From: Lachnospiraceae bacterium XBB2008
GTDB taxonomy: Bacteria > Bacillota > Clostridia > Lachnospirales > Lachnospiraceae
Reading direction: 5' to 3'
Length of the DNA: 64,000 nucleotides
Assembly: GCA_900102235.1 (NCBI GenBank)
Contig: FMVL01000004.1
Coordinates: 359,023-423,022 of the forward strand
In this document: positions 50,702 to 60,233 of the stretch, one piece after another
Layout: every line of letters starts with the position of its first letter
Position numbering within the stretch: position 1 is the stretch's first letter
Translations under genes and position numbers: made by a program
The notes under the pieces: generated by a model
What the model was told of the DNA's origin: nothing
What the model saw: the letters and a program-made list of their open reading frames with translations, nothing else
The model's database searches: none

Positions 50702-53700
50702 CAGAATGCTTTCCACCTGAACTTGAATTCCATGTGACCGGATACATCCAGAAGATATTCGGGAAATACTCTCGACCCCCAGGAGTCGTCTCCGCCGACG
50801 CCCATCTGGGCGAGGCTCACTCTGACTATGGTGTGATATATGGGCGGAAGCTCGTGAGCGTGATCCGCATTTTCCATCTCATGAGGAGTGTAAGGCAGTG
50901 CGCTGAAGCACATCGGTGCTCCGAGCGAGATGAAGCGTATCCCATGCCCTTCATCATCCGTAACTTCACCCCAGCGTACATCCTCTTTGTTTCCGCACTC
51001 CTGAGGAGTGAGATATGCTGCCATATTATCGGTCACTTCATTTTCCCAAATGCCGAGCCTGCCGCCGCCCTTACGGTCGCTGTAGGTCTCCTCCGGTCCT
51101 CTGCCGTACCATTTCACATTCTTAAATGAAGCATCCAGCGTGAACATCATTCCGAACTCGGGCATATCGCCAAGTCCTTCCACGGGATCATATATAAGAG
51201 TGGTATCAACGGAACCGTCCGGCCTTACTTCATATCTGACATCGACACTCGTATCGGGATTGGTGGGGATCCGGAGCGTATATGTGGTGGAAAGACAGTC
51301 GGCCGAAGGTACTATCTCGGGAGGCGTCACGTCAAACATGGCTTCCTTTTGCGAGGTGATATACATGCTCGCGATCTTCCACTGCGCATATCTCTGCGGT
51401 CCCATGTTACCCATATCGTTATCAACGGGTGCGCGCCAGAAGTTGGGCACCGGAACCCTTTTGCCATAGATGAATTCGCGACCGGCATAAGTGTAGGAAG
51501 TCACGCCGCCGCGGCCCGGTCCGAACAGGATCCGGATGTCGCCGGACTTGGCGCCGTAGTTAAAGTCACCCTTTATGATCTCAAACTCCGGTGTGGTATC
51601 AGCTCCGGGAACATATGATGCGCGGATCTCATCCTCATCACCCACCGTAAAAGTAAACTGGTCAAAAGCGACCTCGTGTCCGGCCGGAGCATAATCCGTA
51701 TCGGCCTTTAACATGAACGAAACGATGTATGTGTACTCGCCGGTCTTAGCGGGAGCATCGACCGGAATCTCATATTCTTTTTCGGAAAGGGGCGCGACAT
51801 CCGTCTTAAAAGCGGTCCTCGATATCTCCGTGCCTTCTTTCAGCACGATAAGGAATGCATCGTACTCCGAAGTGGATGTGAACAGATGTCTGTTGATCAC
51901 GCGGATCTTGGTTTCATCGATCACGCACTCGATCGGACGGTAATTGTACTTAACCTCCTGCATCTTCGGACTGGGAGTCCGGTCGGCATATACGATGCCG
52001 TTGCCGGAGAAGTTATAGTCGGAAGGTCTGTCGCCGAAATCTCCGCCGTATCCCTGATACTCTTCTCCGTATCTGTCGGTCGCGACGATGGACTGGTCGA
52101 TATAGTCCCAGATGAAACCGCCCTGGAATCGGGGTTCCTCATGCATGAAGTTCGTGTATTCGTGCATGCCGCCGCAGGAATTGCCCATGGCATGCGTGTA
52201 CTCGCACATGATGAACGGCTTGTCGGGATGCTCCGCGAGGAACTTTTTGACATCGGACACGTGAGTGTACATCTGGCTCTCCATGTCGGATGTGTCGGGA
52301 CGTCTGCGGTCATTGAACACGCCCTCGTAATGGACCAGTCTGTCGGGATCGAGCTCATGGAAAAGAGCCGTCATATCGGCTATGACATCGCCACCGAAGG
52401 ATTCGTTTCCGTCAGACCAGATCAGTATGGACGGGTGGTTCTTGTGTATCTCATAACAGCTGCGCACCCTGTCAAAGAGCAGCGGTTCGTATTCCATATG
52501 ATTCGAAGGGATGGGATATCCGGGATCCTGTGCTGCTGCGGAAGCGCCCCATGTGCCGTGAGTTTCCATGTTGTTCTCGGCGATCATGTACAGGCCGTAC
52601 TTATCGCACAGATCGTATATGGGCTGATCGTCGGGATAGTGTGACGTACGGATCGCATTGATGTTATTCGCCTTCATCGTGAGTATGTCCGTAAGTGTCT
52701 CCTCATATGTAACGCATCTGCCGGAAAAGCAGGAGAATTCATGACGGTTTACGCCGTTAAACTCTATGCGCCTGCCGTTGATGCACATGATGCCGTCCTT
52801 CATCTCGAAACGTCTGAAGCCGACATTCTGAGTGACCTGCTCGGTCTCTGCTCCGGAAGCATCAAGCATCGTGACCGTGAGCGTGTACAGATAAGGCTTC
52901 TCAGCGCTCCAAAGCCAGGGATTCGAAACGGGGAAGCTTAACTCATCCTCGCCGTTGATCTTTACTTCCTCACGCAAAAGAGCCGCTCCGTCGGCATCGG
53001 CAAGTTCGATCTTCGCACTGCCCTCTCCTGACGCACGGAGTCTGACCTTAAGTTCGGCATCGAGATACTCGTCATCGAGAAGCGTACGGATGCCTATGTC
53101 CTCGAGATGCACCGGAGGAACGGAATAGATGTACACCGATCTGTATATTCCCGAGAACCGGAAGAAATCCTGATCCTCAAACCAGCTTCCGAGCGTCCAC
53201 TTGAATACCTGTACCGCAAGCATATTTTTTCCGGGGACAAGGTACTCGGTGATGTCGTATTCGCCGGCATCGAAACTGTCTTCCTTATATCCCAGGAAAT
53301 GGCCGTTTAACCAGATGGCAGCACCGGATTCTATTCCGCCGAAGTAAATCCTTGCTCCGTATCCTTCGGGAATGTCGGGGCATTCGAAATACTTCACGTA
53401 GCTGCCGACCGGATTGAAGAGCACGGGCACTTCACCCGGTTTAAGTTCCTCATGACCGTCCCAGGGATAAGTAACGTTGGTATAATGGGGCTTGTCGTAT
53501 CCCTGCATCTGAATGTGTCCGGGAACGGTGATCTTGTCCCAGCCGCTTAAGTCAAATCCGGGATTCTGAAAATCCCGTGGAGCCGATTCATAATTTTCCG
53601 AATAATCAAAATCCCACTCGCCGCATAAGTCGAGTACGACGGATGACTTATGTCCGCCCGCACCGTCCGGCTGGAGCGCGTCGAAATATGTCCTGGCCGG

Positions 53701-53760
53701 AAGCCTGCCTTCCGCAAAACATGCCGGGTCCTGCAACATTTTTATGTCAAATTCTTTCAT
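50701..53760 (-). CDS. lacZ: Beta-galactosidase, GH2
   Basis: A 1019-residue enzyme of the length and domain order of E. coli LacZ: sugar-binding, Ig-like, TIM barrel, Ig-like and a large C-terminal beta domain. GVNRHEF, the acid/base E453 in SDGNES and the nucleophile E520 in MCEYTHAMGN are intact. There is no signal peptide, so it splits lactose or other beta-galactosides inside the cell. AAGGAGG lies four bases before the ATG, within the end of the lacI-type gene. No lactose transporter is in the window. Confidence 0.96.
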   Translation of the reverse strand: MKEFDIKMLQDPACFAEGRLPARTYFDALQPDGAGGHKSSVVLDLCGEWDFDYSENYESAPRDFQNPGFDLSGWDKITVPGHIQMQGYDKPHYTNVTYPWDGHEELKPGEVPVLFNPVGSYVKYFECPDIPEGYGARIYFGGIESGAAIWLNGHFLGYKEDSFDAGEYDITEYLVPGKNMLAVQVFKWTLGSWFEDQDFFRFSGIYRSVYIYSVPPVHLEDIGIRTLLDDEYLDAELKVRLRASGEGSAKIELADADGAALLREEVKINGEDELSFPVSNPWLWSAEKPYLYTLTVTMLDASGAETEQVTQNVGFRRFEMKDGIMCINGRRIEFNGVNRHEFSCFSGRCVTYEETLTDILTMKANNINAIRTSHYPDDQPIYDLCDKYGLYMIAENNMETHGTWGASAAAQDPGYPIPSNHMEYEPLLFDRVRSCYEIHKNHPSILIWSDGNESFGGDVIADMTALFHELDPDRLVHYEGVFNDRRRPDTSDMESQMYTHVSDVKKFLAEHPDKPFIMCEYTHAMGNSCGGMHEYTNFMHEEPRFQGGFIWDYIDQSIVATDRYGEEYQGYGGDFGDRPSDYNFSGNGIVYADRTPSPKMQEVKYNYRPIECVIDETKIRVINRHLFTSTSEYDAFLIVLKEGTEISRTAFKTDVAPLSEKEYEIPVDAPAKTGEYTYIVSFMLKADTDYAPAGHEVAFDQFTFTVGDEDEIRASYVPGADTTPEFEIIKGDFNYGAKSGDIRILFGPGRGGVTSYTYAGREFIYGKRVPVPNFWRAPVDNDMGNMGPQRYAQWKIASMYITSQKEAMFDVTPPEIVPSADCLSTTYTLRIPTNPDTSVDVRYEVRPDGSVDTTLIYDPVEGLGDMPEFGMMFTLDASFKNVKWYGRGPEETYSDRKGGGRLGIWENEVTDNMAAYLTPQECGNKEDVRWGEVTDDEGHGIRFISLGAPMCFSALPYTPHEMENADHAHELPPIYHTIVRVSLAQMGVGGDDSWGSRVFPEYLLDVSGHMEFKFRWKAF

Positions 53761-54764
53761 CGTGCCTCCTTTACCGAATCCCTGACAACGAGCTCAACGG
53801 GAAGAACTATCCTTCCCCTGGCGTGTCCGCCCTTAAGTATCTCTATCATTTTCTGTGCTGCCGTGTCCGCCTTAAGATCCATGTCCTGTCTGATCGTGGT
53901 AAGGCGGGGTGTGATCATGCGTCCGAGCGGCGTATCGTCATAACCTACTATCGAGATGTCATCCGGTATCCTTAGGCCCATATCTATGAATGCCGCCATG
54001 AGACCGGCCGCCATCAGATCGGTCGTAGCGACCACGGCTGTCACATCGCCGCGATCCTTTATCTTTTCCGCTACAACTCTGCATGAATCCATATCAAGTC
54101 CGGACTCATACACAAGTCCGGGATCCGGCTGTATGCCTGCTGCCTCGAGTGCATCGAGGTATCCTCTGTATCTCTGCTCCATGTACCGGCCGTCCATCAC
54201 CGACGAGGATGCAAAAGCGATGTGCTCATGGCCTTTTTCCAGGAGGTGCTCTGTAGCCATCCGGCCGCCCGAATAATCATCGTGCCCAACATCGCAGATG
54301 CGGTCGGAAGCATAGCTGTCGATGAACACCATCGGAGTCGTGATGCCGTGCAGCGCTTCAGCGGTTTCCGCATCCGCGGCGCCGGTTATGAACAGCCCGT
54401 CCATCTTCCAGTTGCGAAGGAAGCATTTGAGCTCGTCCACGGATTCCACACGCCGAAACATCAGATAGTATCCGTTCTGCTTCAGCACGTTCTCTATCCG
54501 GCTTAGGAAACGCAAGCGGAATGACTCGTCGGCAAAAAACGAATCAGCCTGCGTCGGTACATAACTTATGAGTGCGATCACATTGGATGACGAAGAAACC
54601 AGACTTCTGGCAAAAAGATTGGGCACATAGCCCAGCTCGTCTATGGCTTTCTGAATGCGCTCGACTGTCTCCACGGAAACGCGGTTTTTGCGCCCGTGGA
54701 TGACATTCGATACAGTCGTAGCAGATACCCCCGTATACTCTGCTATATCCTTTATCGTGGTCAT
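53757..54764 (-). CDS. LacI-family transcriptional regulator
   Basis: A 335-residue repressor. The helix-turn-helix TIKDIAEYTGVSATTVSNVI and hinge helix lie in residues 1-57, followed by a periplasmic-binding-protein-like sugar sensor domain. It overlaps lacZ by four bases (ATGA) and comes first in the operon, so it probably represses its own transcript in the absence of galactosides. AGGAG lies about six bases before the ATG. Only 32 bases separate it from citrate synthase, too few for a clear operator to be seen. Confidence 0.93.
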   Translation of the reverse strand: MTTIKDIAEYTGVSATTVSNVIHGRKNRVSVETVERIQKAIDELGYVPNLFARSLVSSSSNVIALISYVPTQADSFFADESFRLRFLSRIENVLKQNGYYLMFRRVESVDELKCFLRNWKMDGLFITGAADAETAEALHGITTPMVFIDSYASDRICDVGHDDYSGGRMATEHLLEKGHEHIAFASSSVMDGRYMEQRYRGYLDALEAAGIQPDPGLVYESGLDMDSCRVVAEKIKDRGDVTAVVATTDLMAAGLMAAFIDMGLRIPDDISIVGYDDTPLGRMITPRLTTIRQDMDLKADTAAQKMIEILKGGHARGRIVLPVELVVRDSVKEAR

Positions 54765-54796
54765 AACCTTCTCCTGAGAGTTACAGATTTTTTATA

Positions 54797-56125
54797 TCAT
54801 TCTTTTTCTTTCATCACGCTCATGTAAGCGGGACGGATGATCTTGTTCATGCCTATGAGCTCCTCGATGCGGTGCGCACTCCATCCGACTATCCTGGCGA
54901 TCGCGAATATCGGTGTATAGAGTTCCATCGGGATACCGAGAAGTTCGTACACAAAGCCGCTGTAGAAATCGACATTGGGGCATACGCCCTTGAATATGCG
55001 GCGACGCTCGCATATCATCTTGATCGCTTCATCGCTTACGATCTCGTAGAACTCCATGTCCTTGTGTCTGCCCTTGGCAACGGCGAGCTGATCCACAAAG
55101 CCGTGGAATATCTTTTCCCTGGGATCGGAAAGCGAGTAGATCGCATGACCGAGTCCGTATACGAGTCCCTGGTGATCGAATGCCTCTCCGTCGAGGATCT
55201 TCGATACATAAGCGCGGACCTCGTCGCGGTCGGAAGTATCCTTAACATGCGCGCGGATATCATCCATCATCTGCATGACCTTGATGTTGGCTCCGCCGTG
55301 CTTGGCTCCCTTAAGGGAACTCATGGCGGCTGCGATCGATGAATAGGTATCAGTGCCCGCAGATGTGACCACTCTCGTCGTGAAAGTGGAATTGTTTCCT
55401 CCGCCGTGTTCCATATGGAGCATCATGGCGACATCGAGGACCTTGGCCTCGAGTTCATCATAAGCGTTATCAGGACGGATCATGCGAAGGAAATTCTCCG
55501 CGGTCGAAAGGCTCGGATCCGGCCTGTGGATATACATGCTCTCATCATTCTCATAATGATTGTACGCATGGTATCCGTAGCAGGCGAGCATCGGAAACTC
55601 AGCGATCAGCTGTATGCACTGGCGCAGACAGTTCTCGATGGAAAGTCCGCCCATGTCCTCGTCATAACTCGCGAGCGTAAGGATCGATCTGGTCATCGAA
55701 TTCATGATGTCATGCGAAGGAGCCTTCATGATGACATCACGCGTGAAGTTCGTGGGAAGTCTGCGGCATGAACCGAGGATATCCTTAAACTCAGACAGCT
55801 GAGCATCCGTGGGTCTTTCTCCGAAAAGAAGAAGGTACGCGGTCTTCTCGAAGCCGAAATCATGCGGTCCGAGCTCACGTACAAGAGTTTCGATCCTGTA
55901 TCCGCGATACCACAGTTCTCCGTCAACGGGAGTACGCTCACCGTCGATGTCCTTGAAAGAGATGATCTCCGAAATATTGGTAAGACCGGTAAGAACACCC
56001 TTGCCGTTTAAGTCGCGCAGTCCGCGGTTAACACCGTATTCGGTGAAAAGATCATCGGATATGGTGTCATGCTCACGGCAGAGCAGTGCCTTGGCCGCAG
56101 CATAGCTTCTTACATTATCATCCAT
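54797..56125 (-). CDS. Citrate synthase
   Basis: A 442-residue enzyme. The catalytic residues of the family are present: His in LHMEHGGG, His in GLGHAIYSLSDPR and Asp in NVDFYSGF. It condenses oxaloacetate and acetyl-CoA, here probably for glutamate synthesis in an anaerobe with an incomplete cycle. GGGAGG lies seven bases before the ATG and the flavin reductase gene ends 3 bp upstream, so the two share a transcript. 2-Methylcitrate synthase is a less likely alternative, since no propionate genes are near. Confidence 0.92.
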   Translation of the reverse strand: MDDNVRSYAAAKALLCREHDTISDDLFTEYGVNRGLRDLNGKGVLTGLTNISEIISFKDIDGERTPVDGELWYRGYRIETLVRELGPHDFGFEKTAYLLLFGERPTDAQLSEFKDILGSCRRLPTNFTRDVIMKAPSHDIMNSMTRSILTLASYDEDMGGLSIENCLRQCIQLIAEFPMLACYGYHAYNHYENDESMYIHRPDPSLSTAENFLRMIRPDNAYDELEAKVLDVAMMLHMEHGGGNNSTFTTRVVTSAGTDTYSSIAAAMSSLKGAKHGGANIKVMQMMDDIRAHVKDTSDRDEVRAYVSKILDGEAFDHQGLVYGLGHAIYSLSDPREKIFHGFVDQLAVAKGRHKDMEFYEIVSDEAIKMICERRRIFKGVCPNVDFYSGFVYELLGIPMELYTPIFAIARIVGWSAHRIEELIGMNKIIRPAYMSVMKEKE

Positions 56126-56128
56126 ATA

Positions 56129-56761
56129 TCAACCTCCCTGTTTCACAACTTTTTCAAAGTCGGAAGCGGGGTGTTTGCATATAGGACAAATGAAATCATC
56201 GGGCAGTTCTTCACCCACATATTCGTATCCGCATATCTTGCAGCGCCATACGGTCTGTCCGTCGGGAGTTGTTCCCACAGCTTCCGGCTTGGGTTTGATG
56301 TTCTCGAAATAGTATGCATATGTGGCGGAGGCAGCGGAGTCGAGCACCTCCATATCGGTTATCGTACCCACAAACATGGTGTGTGAGCCGAGATCCACGC
56401 TCTGAGTCACTTTTACGGAGATATACGCATTGGTACCTTCGGTCACATATCTGATGCCGTTGGCGCCCGTAGCGTATCCTTCAAATCCCTCGAACTTATC
56501 GACATCTTTTCCGGACTGGAATCCGAATCTCTTGAAAAGATCAAAGGTCGCTTTTTCACTGATGATCGATACGGTGAACTCGCCGGTGTCTTTAACCATG
56601 TCATGAGTGTAGTTGGCTTTATTAACGCAAATGCTGACCTGATTAGGTTCTGAAGCAGCCTGGATAGCGGTGTTTATGATGCATCCGTTGTCCTTGCCGT
56701 CGCGCTTTGCAGTCAGAACGAAAAGACCATAAGACAGTTTGTACATAGCTTTGTTATCCAT
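56129..56761 (-). CDS. Flavin reductase-like protein fused to rubredoxin
   Basis: A protein of about 210 residues. The N-terminal 160 are a flavin-reductase-like/flavoredoxin domain (NTAIQAASEPNQVSICVNK is the FMN-binding region). The C-terminal 45 are a rubredoxin with CKIC and CPIC for one iron. Fusions of this kind are known in anaerobes as electron carriers for oxygen or peroxide defence. The ATG at 56761 has GAGGAGGG seven bases upstream; a longer frame to 56827 lacks one. It is first in a pair with citrate synthase. Confidence 0.92.
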   Translation of the reverse strand: MDNKAMYKLSYGLFVLTAKRDGKDNGCIINTAIQAASEPNQVSICVNKANYTHDMVKDTGEFTVSIISEKATFDLFKRFGFQSGKDVDKFEGFEGYATGANGIRYVTEGTNAYISVKVTQSVDLGSHTMFVGTITDMEVLDSAASATYAYYFENIKPKPEAVGTTPDGQTVWRCKICGYEYVGEELPDDFICPICKHPASDFEKVVKQGG

Positions 56762-56896
56762 ATTGAAACCCTCCTCTGTTATCCGTTTATTTTCTATGTG
56801 ACATTCTAACATAAAAATATAAAACATTATTAAGATTTTTGTAGTATTATATTAGATGTAGCAAAATTACTGAAAATGCATTGAAAGGTTTATCCA
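56762..56896. promoter_or_regulatory. AT-rich divergent intergenic region
   Basis: This 135-base gap separates the flavin reductase (minus) and the diguanylate cyclase (plus). It is strongly AT-rich from 56805 to 56880 and must hold promoters for both. Candidate elements exist, for instance TTAGAAT on the minus strand, but none is good enough to call. Confidence 0.5.
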
Positions 56897-57976
56897 ATGC
56901 CCTCGGTTTTTTTTAATTTCTTTAACAAAGGATCCGACGAAGCAGCAAGTCGAGGAGACGATGTAGTCAGAATGCGTTTTGAGTGCATCGTTCAGTTCTT
57001 ATACTATGTGACGATCGCGATCATCTTCTTTTGCCATGCCTTCACTGTTCCCGCTTTGGTCGCATGTCTCGCTGCGCTTGTTCAGGTATATGTATTCGTA
57101 AGGACCTACCGGACCCAGTCGCGTTTTACACGCATGGCTTTTCTCGTGGTCATGTTCGGTGTGTCGGTATACTATTCGGCTTGCTTCGGGATGACGAGAG
57201 GTTTCCAGTATTTCATGTACCTCGCGCTCATACTCATCCTTCTTGAGACTCACATATCATCCGATACCAAAGTATTCATCTGTGCGGGTGTCATCCTGGC
57301 TGCGATCATATTAAACGCGCTTCCCGTACTCTACTCACACAGCTACCCTATCGAAGCAGGTTCAACCACCGAAACGCGCCTGCGCCTCTGGAGTGAGATG
57401 GCTCTGGCGTTCAACATCGTGATCATCGGACTCTCGTACACGAGACATCAGGTCGAGGCGGAACGGCAGCTCTTCCTGGCAAACCAGAAGCTCAAGCTGG
57501 CCGCCGATACCGATCCGCTGACCAGGCTCCCCAACCGCCGTGCGATCCTCGAGGTTCTCGCGGAGATCGACCGCGACAAGGACGATAACATATCGATAGC
57601 GATCGGCGATATCGATCATTTCAAGCTAGTAAATGATACTTACGGTCATGATGCGGGTGACGAAGTCTTAAAGACCATCTCCAACCTGACCATGAGGTTC
57701 ATGGATAAAAAAGGTTACTGCGCACGCTGGGGCGGTGAAGAATTCCTGCTCGTCTTCAGCAGTACCAACGGTGATGAAGCATATCTGATGCTCGATCACT
57801 TCAGACGCAAGATCGGCGAGACCGTCACCGAATACGAAGGCAACAAGATCCAGGTGACCATGACATTCGGTCTCGAGGAACACGGTTTCTTCCAGACTAC
57901 GGACAAGACGATCAAGGACGCTGACGATAAACTCTATACCGGCAAGAATACAGGCCGAAACAAAGTGGTCTATTGA
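56897..57976 (+). CDS. Membrane diguanylate cyclase (GGDEF)
   Basis: A 359-residue protein. Residues about 30-200 hold five to six membrane segments without a known sensor fold. A GGDEF domain follows, with IGDIDHFKLVNDTYGHDAGDE in two parts and the active site GGEEF at 279-283, so it should make c-di-GMP. No RxxD inhibitory site is found at the usual position before it, so product feedback may be missing. AAAGG lies eight bases before the ATG. It begins a three-gene plus-strand operon with a hybrid kinase. Confidence 0.92.
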   Translation: MPSVFFNFFNKGSDEAASRGDDVVRMRFECIVQFLYYVTIAIIFFCHAFTVPALVACLAALVQVYVFVRTYRTQSRFTRMAFLVVMFGVSVYYSACFGMTRGFQYFMYLALILILLETHISSDTKVFICAGVILAAIILNALPVLYSHSYPIEAGSTTETRLRLWSEMALAFNIVIIGLSYTRHQVEAERQLFLANQKLKLAADTDPLTRLPNRRAILEVLAEIDRDKDDNISIAIGDIDHFKLVNDTYGHDAGDEVLKTISNLTMRFMDKKGYCARWGGEEFLLVFSSTNGDEAYLMLDHFRRKIGETVTEYEGNKIQVTMTFGLEEHGFFQTTDKTIKDADDKLYTGKNTGRNKVVY

Positions 57977-58005
57977 GGCAGACTTAACTACGGAGGGAAA
58001 ACCCT

Positions 58006-60231
58006 ATGCTCATTAAGATCATATTCGTCCTGATCGACTGCCTTGCCGTTCTGGGCCTCTACTTCACCATCAACGCCATAGACCGCACCATCAAAGAAGA
58101 ATACGGAGTCTGGCTCCGCAAGACGCTCATCGCGGGTATCATCGCGATCTTTGCGAACATATTCACCGCTTTTTCCTTCAGTTATGCATCCGCCAGCATA
58201 GCTTTCTCGATGTATTTCGCATCGATCGACTGGATCCTGTATTTTCTGGTGGGATTCATGCTCGGCTACACGGAGCATGACAAGGCCTTAAAGCTCATGA
58301 AGATACCGGCCGCGATAGTCTTCGGGCTGGATTCGCTCTCGCTTCTGTTAAACCGCTTTTTCGGGCATGCCTTCTATGTTTTTTCCAGAAGAATATACGG
58401 AGACGAATTCTTCTATCAGACGCGCGGGCATCTCCCGTTTTACATTCATCTTGCATTAAGCTACACTGCGATAGCGATCGCTTTTTTCTTCATCATCTAC
58501 CGGCTGATCAGGACCTACAGTTTCTACAGGATCAAGTACATCATGATCCTTTCGGTGCTGACGCTGGTCATTTTGCTGAACATGCTCTACATGGCATTCG
58601 AGCTGCCTTTTGATTCATCGGTCATCTTCTATGCCGCGGCAGGCATGCTGATCTACTTTTCCATACATTCCTTCGTTCCGAGGAGCCTGAAGATATCGTC
58701 TCTTGAACGCGCCATAGATGATATGAACGAGGGACTCATCCTTTTCGATATCAGCAATAACTGCATATATGCGAACGCCTTTTCCAGGCAGCGGTTCGAG
58801 ATAGATGAAGGAAACTTCAGCCCGCAGGATGAGCCCGTGGCAACGGTGATAAACAATCTCTCCGCCCGGGGAGAGACGTTCGGCGAATCCGGTTTTTCCC
58901 GCAATGTGATCAAAAACGGAAAAGAGGTCCGCGAACACTATATCGCAAAGTACAACCGGCTGAACGATGTCAAGGGCAGGATGATCGGATCGTATCTGCT
59001 GATGGAGGACAACACCGATCAGGTACGCTACCTCGACGAGATCAAAAAGGCCCGCGATATAGCCAACGAGGCCAACAATGCAAAGAGTACGTTCCTGGCC
59101 AACATGTCGCACGAGATCCGCACACCGCTGAACTCCGTTCTGGGCATGAATGAGATGATCATGCGCTCCACCGACGATCCGCTGATCCTGGATTACGCCG
59201 AGAGCATCAAGACATCCGGAGATGCGCTTCTCGGTCTGATCAGCGACATACTCGATTTCTCCAAGATCGAAGCTAACCGTGTGGATATCGTTCCCGTGGA
59301 ATACGATCCTCACCAGCTGATCCGGGAAAGCTGCAACAATTTCGAGCAGATGGCCATGCTCAAGGACCTGTATATCAGGATCAACTGTGATGAGAATATC
59401 CCGTCCAGGCTCTGCGGCGATGAGAAGATCATCAAACAGATCCTCGGCAATATCCTTTCAAACGCCATCAAATACACCCGCGAGGGCGGCGTCACCGTAG
59501 ATGTGAGCGATAACGGTCTGGGAACGGCGGAACGTGATCTGGTGTTCGAGATATCCGACACAGGTATCGGCATCGCCGAAGAGGACACCAAATTCCTTTT
59601 TGATGCGTTCAGACGGATCAATGAAAAAGAAAATGCCACCATCCAGGGAACCGGACTCGGCCTCGCGATCACCAAGGAACTCGTAACGCTCATGAACGGT
59701 TCCATATCGGTAGGCAGTAAGGTCGGCAAGGGAACCACTTTTACGGTAATGCTTCCGCAGAAGATCGTGGATGCAAAGCCCATCGGCGAATTCAAGCGGC
59801 ACGTTCAGGCACCGAAAAAGAAATATACCGAAAGCTTCAAGGCGCCCGATGCATGTGTCCTCATCGTGGATGATGCAAAGCTCAACCTCAAGGTCGCCAA
59901 AGCCCTGCTCATGAGCACCGAGATACAGACGGAGACCGCAGAGGGCGGAAACGAAGCCATCGAAATGTGCAAAAATACGAAATACGATTGCATCCTTCTG
60001 GATCACAGGATGCCCGAACCCGACGGGATACAGACGTTCGAAATCATTTCCAAAGAGGGAATGAACACCGACACGCCGGTCATCATGCTCACGGCCAATG
60101 TGGTAAGCGGAGCGGAAGAAGAATACTTAAGACTCGGATTTGCGGACTACCTCTCCAAACCCATACGCGGTGAAGATCTGGAAGCGGCCCTTCTCAAATA
60201 CCTGCCCGAAGAAAAGATTATAGGTCGATAA
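58006..60231 (+). CDS. Hybrid histidine kinase with 7TM sensor and receiver
   Basis: A 741-residue protein. Seven membrane segments (about 1-220) form a sensor of the histidine-kinase 7TM type, followed by a PAS domain (about 235-345), a HisKA domain with H369 in NMSHEIRTPLN, an ATPase domain with NILSNAIKYT and GTGLGLAI, and a C-terminal receiver with acidic VDDAKLN and phospho-acceptor D666 in LLDHRMPEPDG. GGAGGG lies eight bases before the ATG. No separate output regulator follows, so the phosphate may go to a protein encoded elsewhere or control the neighbouring cyclase (inference). Confidence 0.94.
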   Translation: MLIKIIFVLIDCLAVLGLYFTINAIDRTIKEEYGVWLRKTLIAGIIAIFANIFTAFSFSYASASIAFSMYFASIDWILYFLVGFMLGYTEHDKALKLMKIPAAIVFGLDSLSLLLNRFFGHAFYVFSRRIYGDEFFYQTRGHLPFYIHLALSYTAIAIAFFFIIYRLIRTYSFYRIKYIMILSVLTLVILLNMLYMAFELPFDSSVIFYAAAGMLIYFSIHSFVPRSLKISSLERAIDDMNEGLILFDISNNCIYANAFSRQRFEIDEGNFSPQDEPVATVINNLSARGETFGESGFSRNVIKNGKEVREHYIAKYNRLNDVKGRMIGSYLLMEDNTDQVRYLDEIKKARDIANEANNAKSTFLANMSHEIRTPLNSVLGMNEMIMRSTDDPLILDYAESIKTSGDALLGLISDILDFSKIEANRVDIVPVEYDPHQLIRESCNNFEQMAMLKDLYIRINCDENIPSRLCGDEKIIKQILGNILSNAIKYTREGGVTVDVSDNGLGTAERDLVFEISDTGIGIAEEDTKFLFDAFRRINEKENATIQGTGLGLAITKELVTLMNGSISVGSKVGKGTTFTVMLPQKIVDAKPIGEFKRHVQAPKKKYTESFKAPDACVLIVDDAKLNLKVAKALLMSTEIQTETAEGGNEAIEMCKNTKYDCILLDHRMPEPDGIQTFEIISKEGMNTDTPVIMLTANVVSGAEEEYLRLGFADYLSKPIRGEDLEAALLKYLPEEKIIGR

Positions 60232-60233
60232 TC

